NCBI GenBank assembly: GCA_964452915.1
Contig: CAYVNW010000013.1
Location: 1-58,927, forward strand
Source of the DNA: Colivivens sp964452915
Lineage (GTDB): Bacteria > Bacteroidota > Bacteroidia > Bacteroidales > Bacteroidaceae
Length of the DNA: 58,927 nt
Direction: 5' to 3'
The notes below the pieces were generated by a model, which saw only the letters and a program-made list of their open reading frames with translations, had not been told where the DNA came from and ran no database searches. How positions within the stretch are numbered: position 1 is the first letter of the stretch; every line of letters begins with the position of its first letter. The position numbers and the translations under genes are program-made. This document shows, one piece after another, positions 52,431 through 58,927 of the stretch.

Positions 52431-52650
52431 AACTTTTCATCAAACATCATCGGGATGGCGACAGGACAGTCATTGCACTCCTTGAGTCCACCTTTCACAC
52501 CCCTCCCGTCATACCGACGACATTCCCCATCGTTATCTCGAGCAAAGCAAGCACATCCTCAGTGCGCTATAACCGTGCTATGGGTCGCTATAAGAATCCA
52601 CTCTGCTGTGACACCCCTCCAGGGTGTGGGTCGTTGACGGGGTCCTCAGC
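52431..52650. repeat. Intergenic repeat block, copy R4
   Basis: This block occupies most of the gap 52366-52737. CCCGTCATACCGACGAC (52505-52521) is identical to 108-124. Positions 52560-52582 match the reverse complement of 44596-44618 with one mismatch. A further module, about 52599-52633 (CTCTGCTGTGACACCCCTCC, then AGGGTGTGGGTCGTTG), recurs in diverged form at 54605-54633. After the block come a terminator and a run of 13 or more A residues (near 52705-52718). Confidence 0.65.
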
Positions 52651-52661
52651 ATATAAGGAAT

Positions 52662-52694
52662 AAAAAAAGGGCGCTATCCTCACGGATTACGCCC
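52662..52694 (-). terminator. Terminator of the orphan lipoprotein gene
   Basis: On the minus strand GGGCG...CGCCC (52690-52694 with 52669-52673), with an inner ATCC-gtga-GGAT helix, is followed by seven T. It lies about 45 bases after the stop codon of the lipoprotein gene. Confidence 0.78.
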
Positions 52695-52737
52695 ACGCAA
52701 TGAAAAAAAAAAAAATTTATATTAATTACAAAGTTAT

Positions 52738-54354
52738 TTATTTCTTATATACTACATTATACTTTGTACTTGAGTAATTTGTAGGATCATCAGCAGTTGA
52801 TGTCTGCTTTACCCAGCTGCCGTCAGTAGGTACAACCTGGCAGTCAAGCGTGTTGACGTAAGTGTAGAGAGCATAGTACTTGCTGTCAGCAGGCTCACGG
52901 GTCCAGTACTCAGATGGCAGAACAACGCCTGTTGTAGCGTCTACTGGATAGTAGAGACCATCATCACCAACTATAGCCTTTATTTCACCTTCATAATTGC
53001 TGAGTGCGCCATATGCGTTGATGTACTGGCTTGGGTCAGCATCAAGGAATGAAACAGTTGAGTTATTGAGCAATACCTGAAGTTGGTCACGTGTAACGTC
53101 TATAACGTTGCCTGCTTCGTCAATGATTGAGCTGTTATAGTAGTTCCATACCTCAAATGTGATACCGTCACCATATGTTTCCTTCAAGTAGTTGATAACT
53201 GACTCGTTGATACCGTCGGTAGTTACACGGATACCGTCAGCCTCATACTTAACAGTCAGAGTAACAGTGTTGCCATTAACCTCGTAAGTAGTTACGTTTG
53301 AGTTGTCATCATACTTGTAAGCCTCATCCTTGTGTGAGAGAACGATGTACATATCGTCAGCGTCGCAGTAGTACTCTGCAGGAGCCGGTATGAATACCTC
53401 AACGTCTGTAATCGAGCGAACGTGAATTGAAAGCTTAGTTGCGATATAGTCATCATCAGTCTTTTCGTCGTTCAATGAGAGGTTTACCTCGACTTCGTCA
53501 GTACCCTCATCAAGGTCGTCTGGATCAACTACAGGTTCTGGGTCCGGAGCGACGATCTTAGAGCCGTCGGCAGGAGTAATCTTGATTACGTAGTCGTTGT
53601 AGATGCCGTCACCTGGAAAGTCGAGTGTACCATTGTCGTATTTAGCAGTTGCATAGTCGAAGCAGAGGTACAGGTTAGTCTCGCCATTGTACTCGATATA
53701 GTAGTACTGATAGTGGTTGGTCTGCGTCAGGTTATTGTAGCTATCATGATAAGTAGGACCTTGACCGCCATTGATTGGACAACCTATAATCAAAACGTCA
53801 GGACCATAGTTTGCGTTGTAGTCCAACTTGTGTACGTCGCCTAAGATGATGTAGTCAATATGGCTGCTACCGTCTTGGTAGTCCTCATGATGTACATTTC
53901 CGTCACCTTGGATGTATTGAAACCGATATGTCACATGACTTGATCCGGCATACTGAATGAAGTAGTCAGTCAGGTCGCACTCAGTGCTACCTTCGTTTGG
54001 ATGAGCTGCAAGGTATTCCTTTACATAAGCCTTTTCCTCGTCAGTAACTTTATGGTTTTGATAGAGGTCCTTTGCTGCCTCCTTATATGCTTCTACAGGA
54101 AAGTAATGATCGAAATTATATTCTTGCAATTTGTAATAGCCAAAATCCTCGGCACGCGTCAGAGCCTTAGTCTTAAACGTAGAATAGAGAACGTTGTTAC
54201 CAGAATAGAGTACGAGGTCAGGAGACTTGGCAGGAGCTATTATAACACTTCCATCGCCATTGTCTACAGGGTCGTCGTCAGAAGAACATGCAATAAACAT
54301 TGAAACAGTCATTGCAGCCAAAGCAAAATTCAGAAATAAAAATTTACCATTCAT
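52738..54354 (-). CDS. Orphan lipoprotein of unknown function
   Basis: A 538-residue predicted lipoprotein: MNGKFLFLNFALAAMTVSMF leads into IACSSDDDP (lipobox IAC). I do not recognise the family. The mature protein is acidic and rich in Tyr and Asp. It has a helical stretch (EAAKDLYQNHKVTDEEKAYV), a middle part that reads like a beta domain (HIDYIILGDVHKLDYNANYG, DVLIIGCPINGGQGP), and a C-terminal part with VEVNLSLNDEKTDDDYIATK and TVTLTVKYEADGIRVT. The start is chosen at 54354: the promoter at 54447-54478 puts the transcript start after the ATG of the longest ORF (54489). An ATG at 54390 is a possible alternative. Strong promoter and terminator suggest a well-expressed monocistronic surface protein. 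Confidence 0.78.
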   Translation of the reverse strand: MNGKFLFLNFALAAMTVSMFIACSSDDDPVDNGDGSVIIAPAKSPDLVLYSGNNVLYSTFKTKALTRAEDFGYYKLQEYNFDHYFPVEAYKEAAKDLYQNHKVTDEEKAYVKEYLAAHPNEGSTECDLTDYFIQYAGSSHVTYRFQYIQGDGNVHHEDYQDGSSHIDYIILGDVHKLDYNANYGPDVLIIGCPINGGQGPTYHDSYNNLTQTNHYQYYYIEYNGETNLYLCFDYATAKYDNGTLDFPGDGIYNDYVIKITPADGSKIVAPDPEPVVDPDDLDEGTDEVEVNLSLNDEKTDDDYIATKLSIHVRSITDVEVFIPAPAEYYCDADDMYIVLSHKDEAYKYDDNSNVTTYEVNGNTVTLTVKYEADGIRVTTDGINESVINYLKETYGDGITFEVWNYYNSSIIDEAGNVIDVTRDQLQVLLNNSTVSFLDADPSQYINAYGALSNYEGEIKAIVGDDGLYYPVDATTGVVLPSEYWTREPADSKYYALYTYVNTLDCQVVPTDGSWVKQTSTADDPTNYSSTKYNVVYKK

Positions 54355-54446
54355 TGCGAATTGATATTTGTAAGTTATTTTGTTTTTCATCCCCATCACA
54401 TGAATACAATCATACAGGAATATGAATAGTATTCTCTTTCCCGCCA

Positions 54447-54478
54447 CAAAGGTAATGACAATAAATAATATGACCAAA
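54447..54478 (-). promoter_or_regulatory. Promoter of the orphan lipoprotein gene
   Basis: On the minus strand TTTG (54475-54478), 20 bases and TACCTTTG (54447-54454) match the Bacteroidetes consensus. It places the transcript start near 54440, which rules out the longest ORF start at 54489. Confidence 0.75.
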
Positions 54479-54529
54479 CATTTTGGCAAAAATATTTAAA
54501 TAAAAGTTTAAATTACCTTTTGAGTCCGG

Positions 54530-54664
54530 CGAATATTCCGTGTGCATATACCAACCACTGTGACCATACACCTCGGAGAGCTGTCACCATCCTGTGTATG
54601 TACACTCCGCTGTGGCACCCTTCCTGGGTGCGGGTCGTGGGTTGCTTGTTCAGCCGCATCCTCA
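54530..54664. repeat. Intergenic repeat block, copy R5
   Basis: The region between the lipoprotein promoter and the ABC exporter contains CACTCCGCTGTGGCACCC (54605-54622), then TTCCTGGGTGCGGGTCGTGG, a diverged copy of 52599-52633. GCATCCTCACT (54656-54666) resembles the ATCCTCAGTG module and overlaps the stop codon of the exporter gene. No gene is visible here. Confidence 0.5.
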
Positions 54665-56287
54665 CTTCACAAAGACCCGCTGGTCGCAGAGTGCTCCCAC
54701 CGCAGAACTGTGTGTGATAAGTATAATTGTTTTGTCGGCATAGGCAGAGAACAGTCGGTTGCACAGTTCGATGGTAGTTTGTTCATCAAGAGCACTACTT
54801 ATCTCATCGAGTAAGAAGATACTTCCAGGTCGAAGCAATCCACGGGCGATAGCCAACCGTTGAGCCTGTCCCTCACTCAGTCCCGTTCCACGTTCACCCA
54901 CTTCCGTGTCGAGTCCGTCAGGCAGTGACATCACAAAGTCGGCACAAGCCGTATGCAACACAGAAGTCAGTTGCTCGTCAGTAGCGTTGGGGTTAGCAAG
55001 CAACAGGTTCGACCGTATGCTGCCGCTCATCAGCGTGTTGCCTTGCGGTACAAACACAAAATCTGCCCGTGTGTCAGCACCCACAGTCACCGACGTTCCG
55101 TTTCCTTCGATATACACCCGTCCCGCAGTAGGTTCAATCAGTCCCATCATCAATCGAAACAGCGTAGTCTTGCCGATGCCTGTCTCGCCCATAACTGCAG
55201 TGTGCGATCCGGGTTCGAACCTGTGGCTGAACCCATCGAGTACCATGCGGTCGCCACTTGCGTAGCGGAAGCTCACGCCTTCCATCACCACGCCCATCGT
55301 ACCCTCATGCGGCACGCTTGCAGTAGCAATCTCCTTCGTGCCCGCTTGTTCCAGTTCCTCCAGCCGGTCGATACTTGCCGTGACATGGATCAGTCCCGGC
55401 ACCATGTTGAGCAGTCGGAGAATCGGTTGCTGAATCATGCCCACAAGCTGCAGGAACGAAGTCATCACACCGAACGTGATGGTTCCGTCGCGCAGCCCGA
55501 GTCCTCCCCATACGAATGCGAGCAGGTAGCCCAAGCCGAACACCAAGGCAAGAGTCAGCCTTGTCACCACGGAGAAGCGCGTGCGTCGCAGCACGTTGGT
55601 CCGCAGATGGTCCTGCATAGTTCCGAGCCGGTCCTGCATCAGTTCCTCACTGCCAAGCGACCGCAGCACGGCATTATATTCCATACCTTCCTGCACGTGC
55701 ATCTGTATGCGGCTCTCATCCTTCCTTATGTCGAGCGTCATTTGCCGCAGTCGGTGTGCCACCAGTTTGGCGAACACCACAGCGAGCGGAGTGATCAGCA
55801 CCAGTGCCCAAGCGAGTCGTGCGTCGAACCAGCGCATCAGCAGGAACGAGCCGCATAGCTGCATGGTCGTTACCACCATCTGTGGCAGAGTGTCGACCGT
55901 CACGTCCCCCACAGTCTCTATGTCCTTTGCCAGTCGTGACGTCACGTCGCCAGAATGGATCAGGTTGTCAGTGAAGAGCCTTCGTCGGAAGAGTCCCCCG
56001 AATATACGCAGGCGCAGTGCGTTCGTCTGCCGTGTGGTAGCCATGGTGGTCATGTAGTAATATACCTGCCGCAGCACTACCCCGCCAACGACGGTCAGTA
56101 TCAGCAACGTCACCATCCGTAGCACATCGGCACTACTGCCCGTACGTATGGTCACATCGATGAACCGGCGGCTGAGCCACACCATCAGCAGTCCCAATGC
56201 CGTCTGGCACAGTCCGGCAGCGATGCGTACCGCCATGTTCCAGCGTACGCCACGCGTACAATCCAACAACCACCAAACGTATTTCAT
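54662..56287 (-). CDS. ABC exporter (membrane and ATPase domains fused)
   Basis: A 541-residue half-transporter. The membrane domain (about 1-310) has some six helices. The ATPase domain has Walker A GETGIGKTT, signature LSEGQAQRLAIARGL and Walker B IFLLDEISSALDE. There is no N-terminal C39 peptidase domain, so it does not cut a double-Gly leader itself. The start overlaps the stop of the PqqD-like gene by four bases (ATGA, 56284-56287). It is the last gene of the operon and would export the product made by the upstream genes. ABC-B-type lipid or drug export is an alternative, but the PqqD and peptidase neighbours favour a peptide. Confidence 0.92.
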   Translation of the reverse strand: MKYVWWLLDCTRGVRWNMAVRIAAGLCQTALGLLMVWLSRRFIDVTIRTGSSADVLRMVTLLILTVVGGVVLRQVYYYMTTMATTRQTNALRLRIFGGLFRRRLFTDNLIHSGDVTSRLAKDIETVGDVTVDTLPQMVVTTMQLCGSFLLMRWFDARLAWALVLITPLAVVFAKLVAHRLRQMTLDIRKDESRIQMHVQEGMEYNAVLRSLGSEELMQDRLGTMQDHLRTNVLRRTRFSVVTRLTLALVFGLGYLLAFVWGGLGLRDGTITFGVMTSFLQLVGMIQQPILRLLNMVPGLIHVTASIDRLEELEQAGTKEIATASVPHEGTMGVVMEGVSFRYASGDRMVLDGFSHRFEPGSHTAVMGETGIGKTTLFRLMMGLIEPTAGRVYIEGNGTSVTVGADTRADFVFVPQGNTLMSGSIRSNLLLANPNATDEQLTSVLHTACADFVMSLPDGLDTEVGERGTGLSEGQAQRLAIARGLLRPGSIFLLDEISSALDEQTTIELCNRLFSAYADKTIILITHSSAVGALCDQRVFVK

Positions 56288-56553
56288 TCCAGCACACCAG
56301 TCTCACGCCACTTGTTTAGCAGTTCCGACACATCAGCCAGAGCCTGTTCCTTAGTCACGTCGTACTCACCGGTTAGTATCTTGACAAGCGACTCCTCCGT
56401 GAAGTCACCTTGTTCCACAGCCGCCTTCCACAGTAGCGCACCACTCTCGTTCAGACTAATCAGTTTGCCAAAATCGAGGGCACCAAGCCCCTCGCCCATT
56501 ATCACCTGCTCGCCACATACGTTGCGAAGCACAAATCCCTTTTTTATTCTCAT
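56284..56553 (-). CDS. PqqD-like peptide-binding protein (RRE)
   Basis: An 89-residue protein with the PqqD fold, a small winged-helix RiPP recognition element. It matches the pattern FVLRNVCGEQVIMGEG, ISLNESGALLWKAAVE, the helix TEESLVKILTGEYDVTKEQA and VSELLNKWRETGVLE. Known PqqD proteins bind the leader of a precursor peptide and present it to modifying enzymes. It starts two bases after the stop of the peptidase gene and overlaps the exporter gene, so its translation is coupled to both. A stand-alone PqqD beside a kinase, peptidase, nucleotidyltransferase and exporter, with no radical SAM enzyme in view, is uncommon. Confidence 0.9.
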   Translation of the reverse strand: MRIKKGFVLRNVCGEQVIMGEGLGALDFGKLISLNESGALLWKAAVEQGDFTEESLVKILTGEYDVTKEQALADVSELLNKWRETGVLE

Positions 56554-56554
56554 A

Positions 56555-57031
56555 TCATTTAAACTTGTTTCTGTTCAACCTTCTGTATATGGCGAGCAGC
56601 CACCGCCGCACTGGCAGCAGTCGTCTCCACAGCCTTGCTGTCCGCAGGCTGGCAGCCGACCTTAGCATATGCCGTCTGCCGCCAGCGCCAACCACATGCG
56701 ATGCCCGAGCCTTCACATCAGCTACATGACAACGTTCAGTGCCCCGCAAGTTACCGTCGCCCATCAGTGTGATATGATCTCCGTTTATCTGTATGATGCG
56801 GTGTACCACATAGTGACTGCCGTCAACCCATGCAAGCACCACGTCGTTCACCTGCAGCGACTCGGGACGTTCCAGTATCACGCTGTCCTTGCCGCCAATG
56901 ATGAAAGGCAGCATACTGTATCCTTTCACAGGGAAGGTGACACTCATTCCGTCTGCCACCTGCCTCGCTGCCTCCTCTATGATAGCCTTGTCGGTCATAC
57001 ACCTGCCATTCACTTCTGCATTCACTTTCAT
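56555..57031 (-). CDS. S24/S26-type peptidase-like protein
   Basis: A 158-residue protein related to signal peptidase I/LexA-like S24/S26 domains. The catalytic-type Ser39 lies in VKGYSMLPF. Later parts are VNDVVLAWVDGSHYVVHRII with His77 where S26B enzymes use His instead of Lys, and LMGDGN (89-94). No clear transmembrane segment is seen; the C-terminus is very basic (RRLLPVRRWLLAIYRRLNRN). The start at 57031 is chosen because it overlaps the kinase stop codon as ATGA; the ORF extends seven residues further. It may trim a precursor or act as a regulator. It is the third gene of the operon. Confidence 0.82.
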   Translation of the reverse strand: MKVNAEVNGRCMTDKAIIEEAARQVADGMSVTFPVKGYSMLPFIIGGKDSVILERPESLQVNDVVLAWVDGSHYVVHRIIQINGDHITLMGDGNLRGTERCHVADVKARASHVVGAGGRRHMLRSAASLRTARLWRRLLPVRRWLLAIYRRLNRNKFK

Positions 57032-57879
57032 TTCGCGACAGCCTCCACACACATGCGTGCCGCTGCCTCATCGGGCAGGCACTCCAAATGCCATACAGGC
57101 ACTATCGACGCAAGCGCGTTCTCCGTGGCATGCAGTCCGTCAGCCACAGTTTTGTCCCATCTCTTGCCCGATATGCTCGGCACGATGGCAGCATATGCCT
57201 CCACACCTGCCAGCCGTCGAATTTTATTGTAAGGAGCCTGACTAAGACGTACTATTCCGGCAAGGGGATAACTCACATTGCGATAGCATGGAGTCTTACC
57301 GCTCCACGGACTGCCATAGACTGTAGCAGTGCCGCCATCCACACGCACCACCGGATTATCATCGTTCACCAGTTCGGTGCCTTCCATATGTTTCAGCCAC
57401 AGCCGTGCGTGCGTACTCTTGCCCGTTCCGCTTTTGCCGAGGAACATATACGCCCTGCCTCGCAGGCTCACCACCGCGGCATGGAACAAGGCGGTGCCAT
57501 GGCTCGCCGTAGCAAGCGCATACACAATCATCAGTGAGTCGTTTATAGCCAGCATGTCATAGTGTCCGGATAGCGACAGTCTTGCGTCAGTGTAGTCGTG
57601 GTTGCACACGAGTATGCCTGTGACTTGCCCGTCGAAGCGGAATTCAAACAAAGGCTGACCATTGGCTGTAGTGCCGCTAATGATTTCCTTGCCTTCCTCC
57701 TCTTGGCGCATGTCTTCCGTATATTCGGATGCATTCCATTTGTCTGTGGTGAGAGTGAACAACGGCTGTTCCACGGCACATTCAAACGGCACATAGTTGT
57801 TCATTCGCCGTATATATTTCTCTTCGGCAGTCACGCAAAACACCTGTCTGCCAACCTTATAGTATTTTGTTACCATCAT
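57028..57879 (-). CDS. HPr-kinase-like P-loop protein
   Basis: A 283-residue protein with an HprK/PEP-carboxykinase-type nucleotide-binding site. Landmarks are ALFHAAVVSLRGRAYMFLG (in part), P loop GKSGTGKST (148-156), NDDNP (172-176), and GSPWSGKTPCYRNVSYPLAG, the substrate-loop-like segment. The N-terminal half is a divergent, non-HPr domain. In some lasso-peptide clusters related kinases phosphorylate the C-terminal residue of the peptide, while true HPr kinases act on HPr-Ser46. With PqqD and an exporter beside it, peptide modification is the likelier role. Start is at one of two adjacent ATGs (57879 or 57876). Confidence 0.87.
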   Translation of the reverse strand: MMVTKYYKVGRQVFCVTAEEKYIRRMNNYVPFECAVEQPLFTLTTDKWNASEYTEDMRQEEEGKEIISGTTANGQPLFEFRFDGQVTGILVCNHDYTDARLSLSGHYDMLAINDSLMIVYALATASHGTALFHAAVVSLRGRAYMFLGKSGTGKSTHARLWLKHMEGTELVNDDNPVVRVDGGTATVYGSPWSGKTPCYRNVSYPLAGIVRLSQAPYNKIRRLAGVEAYAAIVPSISGKRWDKTVADGLHATENALASIVPVWHLECLPDEAAARMCVEAVAK

Positions 57880-57962
57880 ATCATTTTTTTACTGTCCTCG
57901 CCTGTCTGGCATCATGGCACCGGTTCTTAGTACTACATGATGTGTCAAGCGGCTTAGCACAC

Positions 57963-58927
57963 TCAGTGTTCGATTCCACGCAGAGTGAAGCTGCGATGCC
58001 GGATGCGTGTGCCGAGCGTGGCGGTTATGTGCAACCAGTACTTGATGTCCTTCCATATCGCCTCGCATGCATCGAAGCGGATGAGGCGCAAGTCACGCTT
58101 GCGGCTTTCGTACACCCTATGCCACATGCCACTACTCTCCCGTTCTGAGTACCTGCCGAAGTTTCCACCTTCTTCCATCTCTTGCAGCAGCCAGCGTCCC
58201 CTCATCTCGTCGGGTCGGCACAGCATCAGTTCGTAACCGGCGTGCAGCACATGAACGATCACCCACATCAGCGCACCGGCCATGTGTAGCAGTCCGAAGC
58301 CTCTGAGTAGTCCTGCCACCTCGTCGCGGTCTGCCCGACTACTGTGGGTGAGCAGCATATAGTAGTCGCACACGTGTCTCAGCCCTATTCCCTCACCGAT
58401 GAAGTGGTGCTGAATATGCGCGAGTTGCATGACAAGAGCGAAGCGGACCGACGGCACGCAGAAGCCCAGGTCGGTCATCGTGGCATTCCGTATCTCCCGT
58501 TCCACCCACCATTGCAGACGCCGGTTGGTCACTACATTGTAGTTGCCCGATGACGGACGGAAGTGTACTTCCACCGGTACGTCACCACCTTTCAAGTGCA
58601 GGTGATGATACGACAGTTCTCCCTGGTCTGCCCAGTCTCCAAACAGTTTATGGCACACTGCCACAACCTGCCGTATGCCTCCCTCTACCCATATATCGAT
58701 GTCACCCGGCTGCCGGCTTAGCGGATCGGGATAGAGCCGTGCGTTGGCTTGTCCCTTCAGTATGGCAGAACGGTGGTGTTCGGCAGCAAACAGCTGTGTC
58801 AGTCGTGCCGCCTCCTCATTATCCTGCTTGTTCAAGCCTCGTATCATCTCAGCCATTGCAGACCATTGCACTGCCACATCGATTGGCGGGCACAAGTCGG
58901 TAGACAGACCGCTTACACCCTGATAGC
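57963..58927 (-). CDS. Nucleotidyltransferase-family protein (5' end outside window)
   Basis: The frame is open to the right edge, so the N-terminus is missing; the apparent start at 58895 is an internal TTG. At least 321 residues are present. The nucleotidyltransferase (PF14907-type) core is visible as LKGQANARLYPDPLSRQPGD, then DIDIWVE with the DxD metal site, and later VPVEVHFRPS. Helical C-terminal regions follow (MQLAHIQHHFIGEGIGLRH, a family hallmark). Such proteins are found near PqqD, HprK-like kinases and asparagine-synthetase-like genes in peptide clusters. The gene is separated by 83 bases from the kinase gene. That gap holds only an eight-codon ORF (MMPDRRGQ), too short to call. 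Confidence 0.85.
   Translation of the reverse strand, partial: YQGVSGLSTDLCPPIDVAVQWSAMAEMIRGLNKQDNEEAARLTQLFAAEHHRSAILKGQANARLYPDPLSRQPGDIDIWVEGGIRQVVAVCHKLFGDWADQGELSYHHLHLKGGDVPVEVHFRPSSGNYNVVTNRRLQWWVEREIRNATMTDLGFCVPSVRFALVMQLAHIQHHFIGEGIGLRHVCDYYMLLTHSSRADRDEVAGLLRGFGLLHMAGALMWVIVHVLHAGYELMLCRPDEMRGRWLLQEMEEGGNFGRYSERESSGMWHRVYESRKRDLRLIRFDACEAIWKDIKYWLHITATLGTRIRHRSFTLRGIEH

Noticed and set aside
54953..55858. 301-codon plus-strand ORF opposite the ABC exporter
   Set aside because: The minus-strand frame has all ABC motifs. This frame is a His/Gln/Ser-rich shadow typical of G+C-rich DNA.
57088..57537. Plus-strand ORF opposite the HprK-like gene
   Set aside because: Shadow of a gene with a clear P loop; no recognisable motif.
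57880..57962. RiPP precursor gene between the nucleotidyltransferase and kinase genes
   Set aside because: Only an eight-codon frame (MMPDRRGQ) exists there, too short and without a leader-like pattern.

Overview
The window looks like chromosomal DNA of a Bacteroidales bacterium, probably a gut or oral Prevotella-like lineage; the genus call is weak. The evidence is the Bacteroidetes promoter signature (TTTG, 19-20 bases, TAnnTTTG) upstream of many genes, three TonB-dependent receptors, many lipoproteins, a CotH protein with a type IX-like tail, DUF5689, DUF3160 and fasciclin surface proteins, and near absence of Shine-Dalgarno sites. One run of exactly 100 N (29354-29453) shows that this is a scaffolded draft assembly.

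Layout. 1-406: non-coding repeat sequence, then a secreted CotH-family protein. 2.5-5.0 kb (minus): two paralogous Spy-like secreted proteins, a GNAT/FemAB-like acyltransferase and an FdtA-like sugar ketoisomerase. 5.1-5.4 kb: tRNA-Ser(GCT) and tRNA-Glu(CTC) with a terminator. 5.4-10.4 kb (minus): a truncated HD-domain gene, a cupin, 6-phosphofructokinase, a candidate non-coding RNA (7346-7602, plus strand), a C69 dipeptidase and nadC. 10.5-18.2 kb (plus): DUF486 membrane protein, purM, prfA, an alanine/sodium symporter, a KefB-like antiporter and a DUF697-type GTPase. 18.2-27.4 kb: a fasciclin lipoprotein, a second lipoprotein, and a TonB receptor / DUF5689 / adhesin-like lipoprotein operon. 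27.5-33.3 kb: ABC-F ATPase, a 22-bp-period repeat array broken by the assembly gap, and the conserved thrS-infC-rpmI-rplT block. 33.4-36.1 kb: a YiiX-like amidase and a BtuB-like receptor. 36.3-44.1 kb: fabD, a GH13 enzyme, a CapA / DUF3160 / small lipoprotein trio (minus) and pheS. 44.2-54.4 kb: tRNA-Asp, an HxlR-regulator remnant, a GH2 beta-galactosidase, tcdA, tRNA-Pro, a third TonB receptor, a flavodiiron protein and an orphan lipoprotein.

54.7 kb to the right edge (minus): a visibly G+C-richer, tightly coupled operon of a nucleotidyltransferase (cut by the window edge), an HPr-kinase-like protein, an S24/S26-type peptidase, a PqqD-like peptide-binding protein and an ABC exporter. These are the parts of a peptide-modification and export (RiPP-like) system with no recognisable precursor in view. 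It is the best candidate here for an undescribed system.

Two further patterns are not explained by the genes. One is a modular family of intergenic repeats (1-300, 44507-44620, 47264-47590, 52431-52650, 54530-54664, perhaps near 5456) that sits at the ends of genes and at the break points of at least one gene remnant. The other is a short motif, AATATAATAAGGTGT, that recurs just after stop codons between genes.
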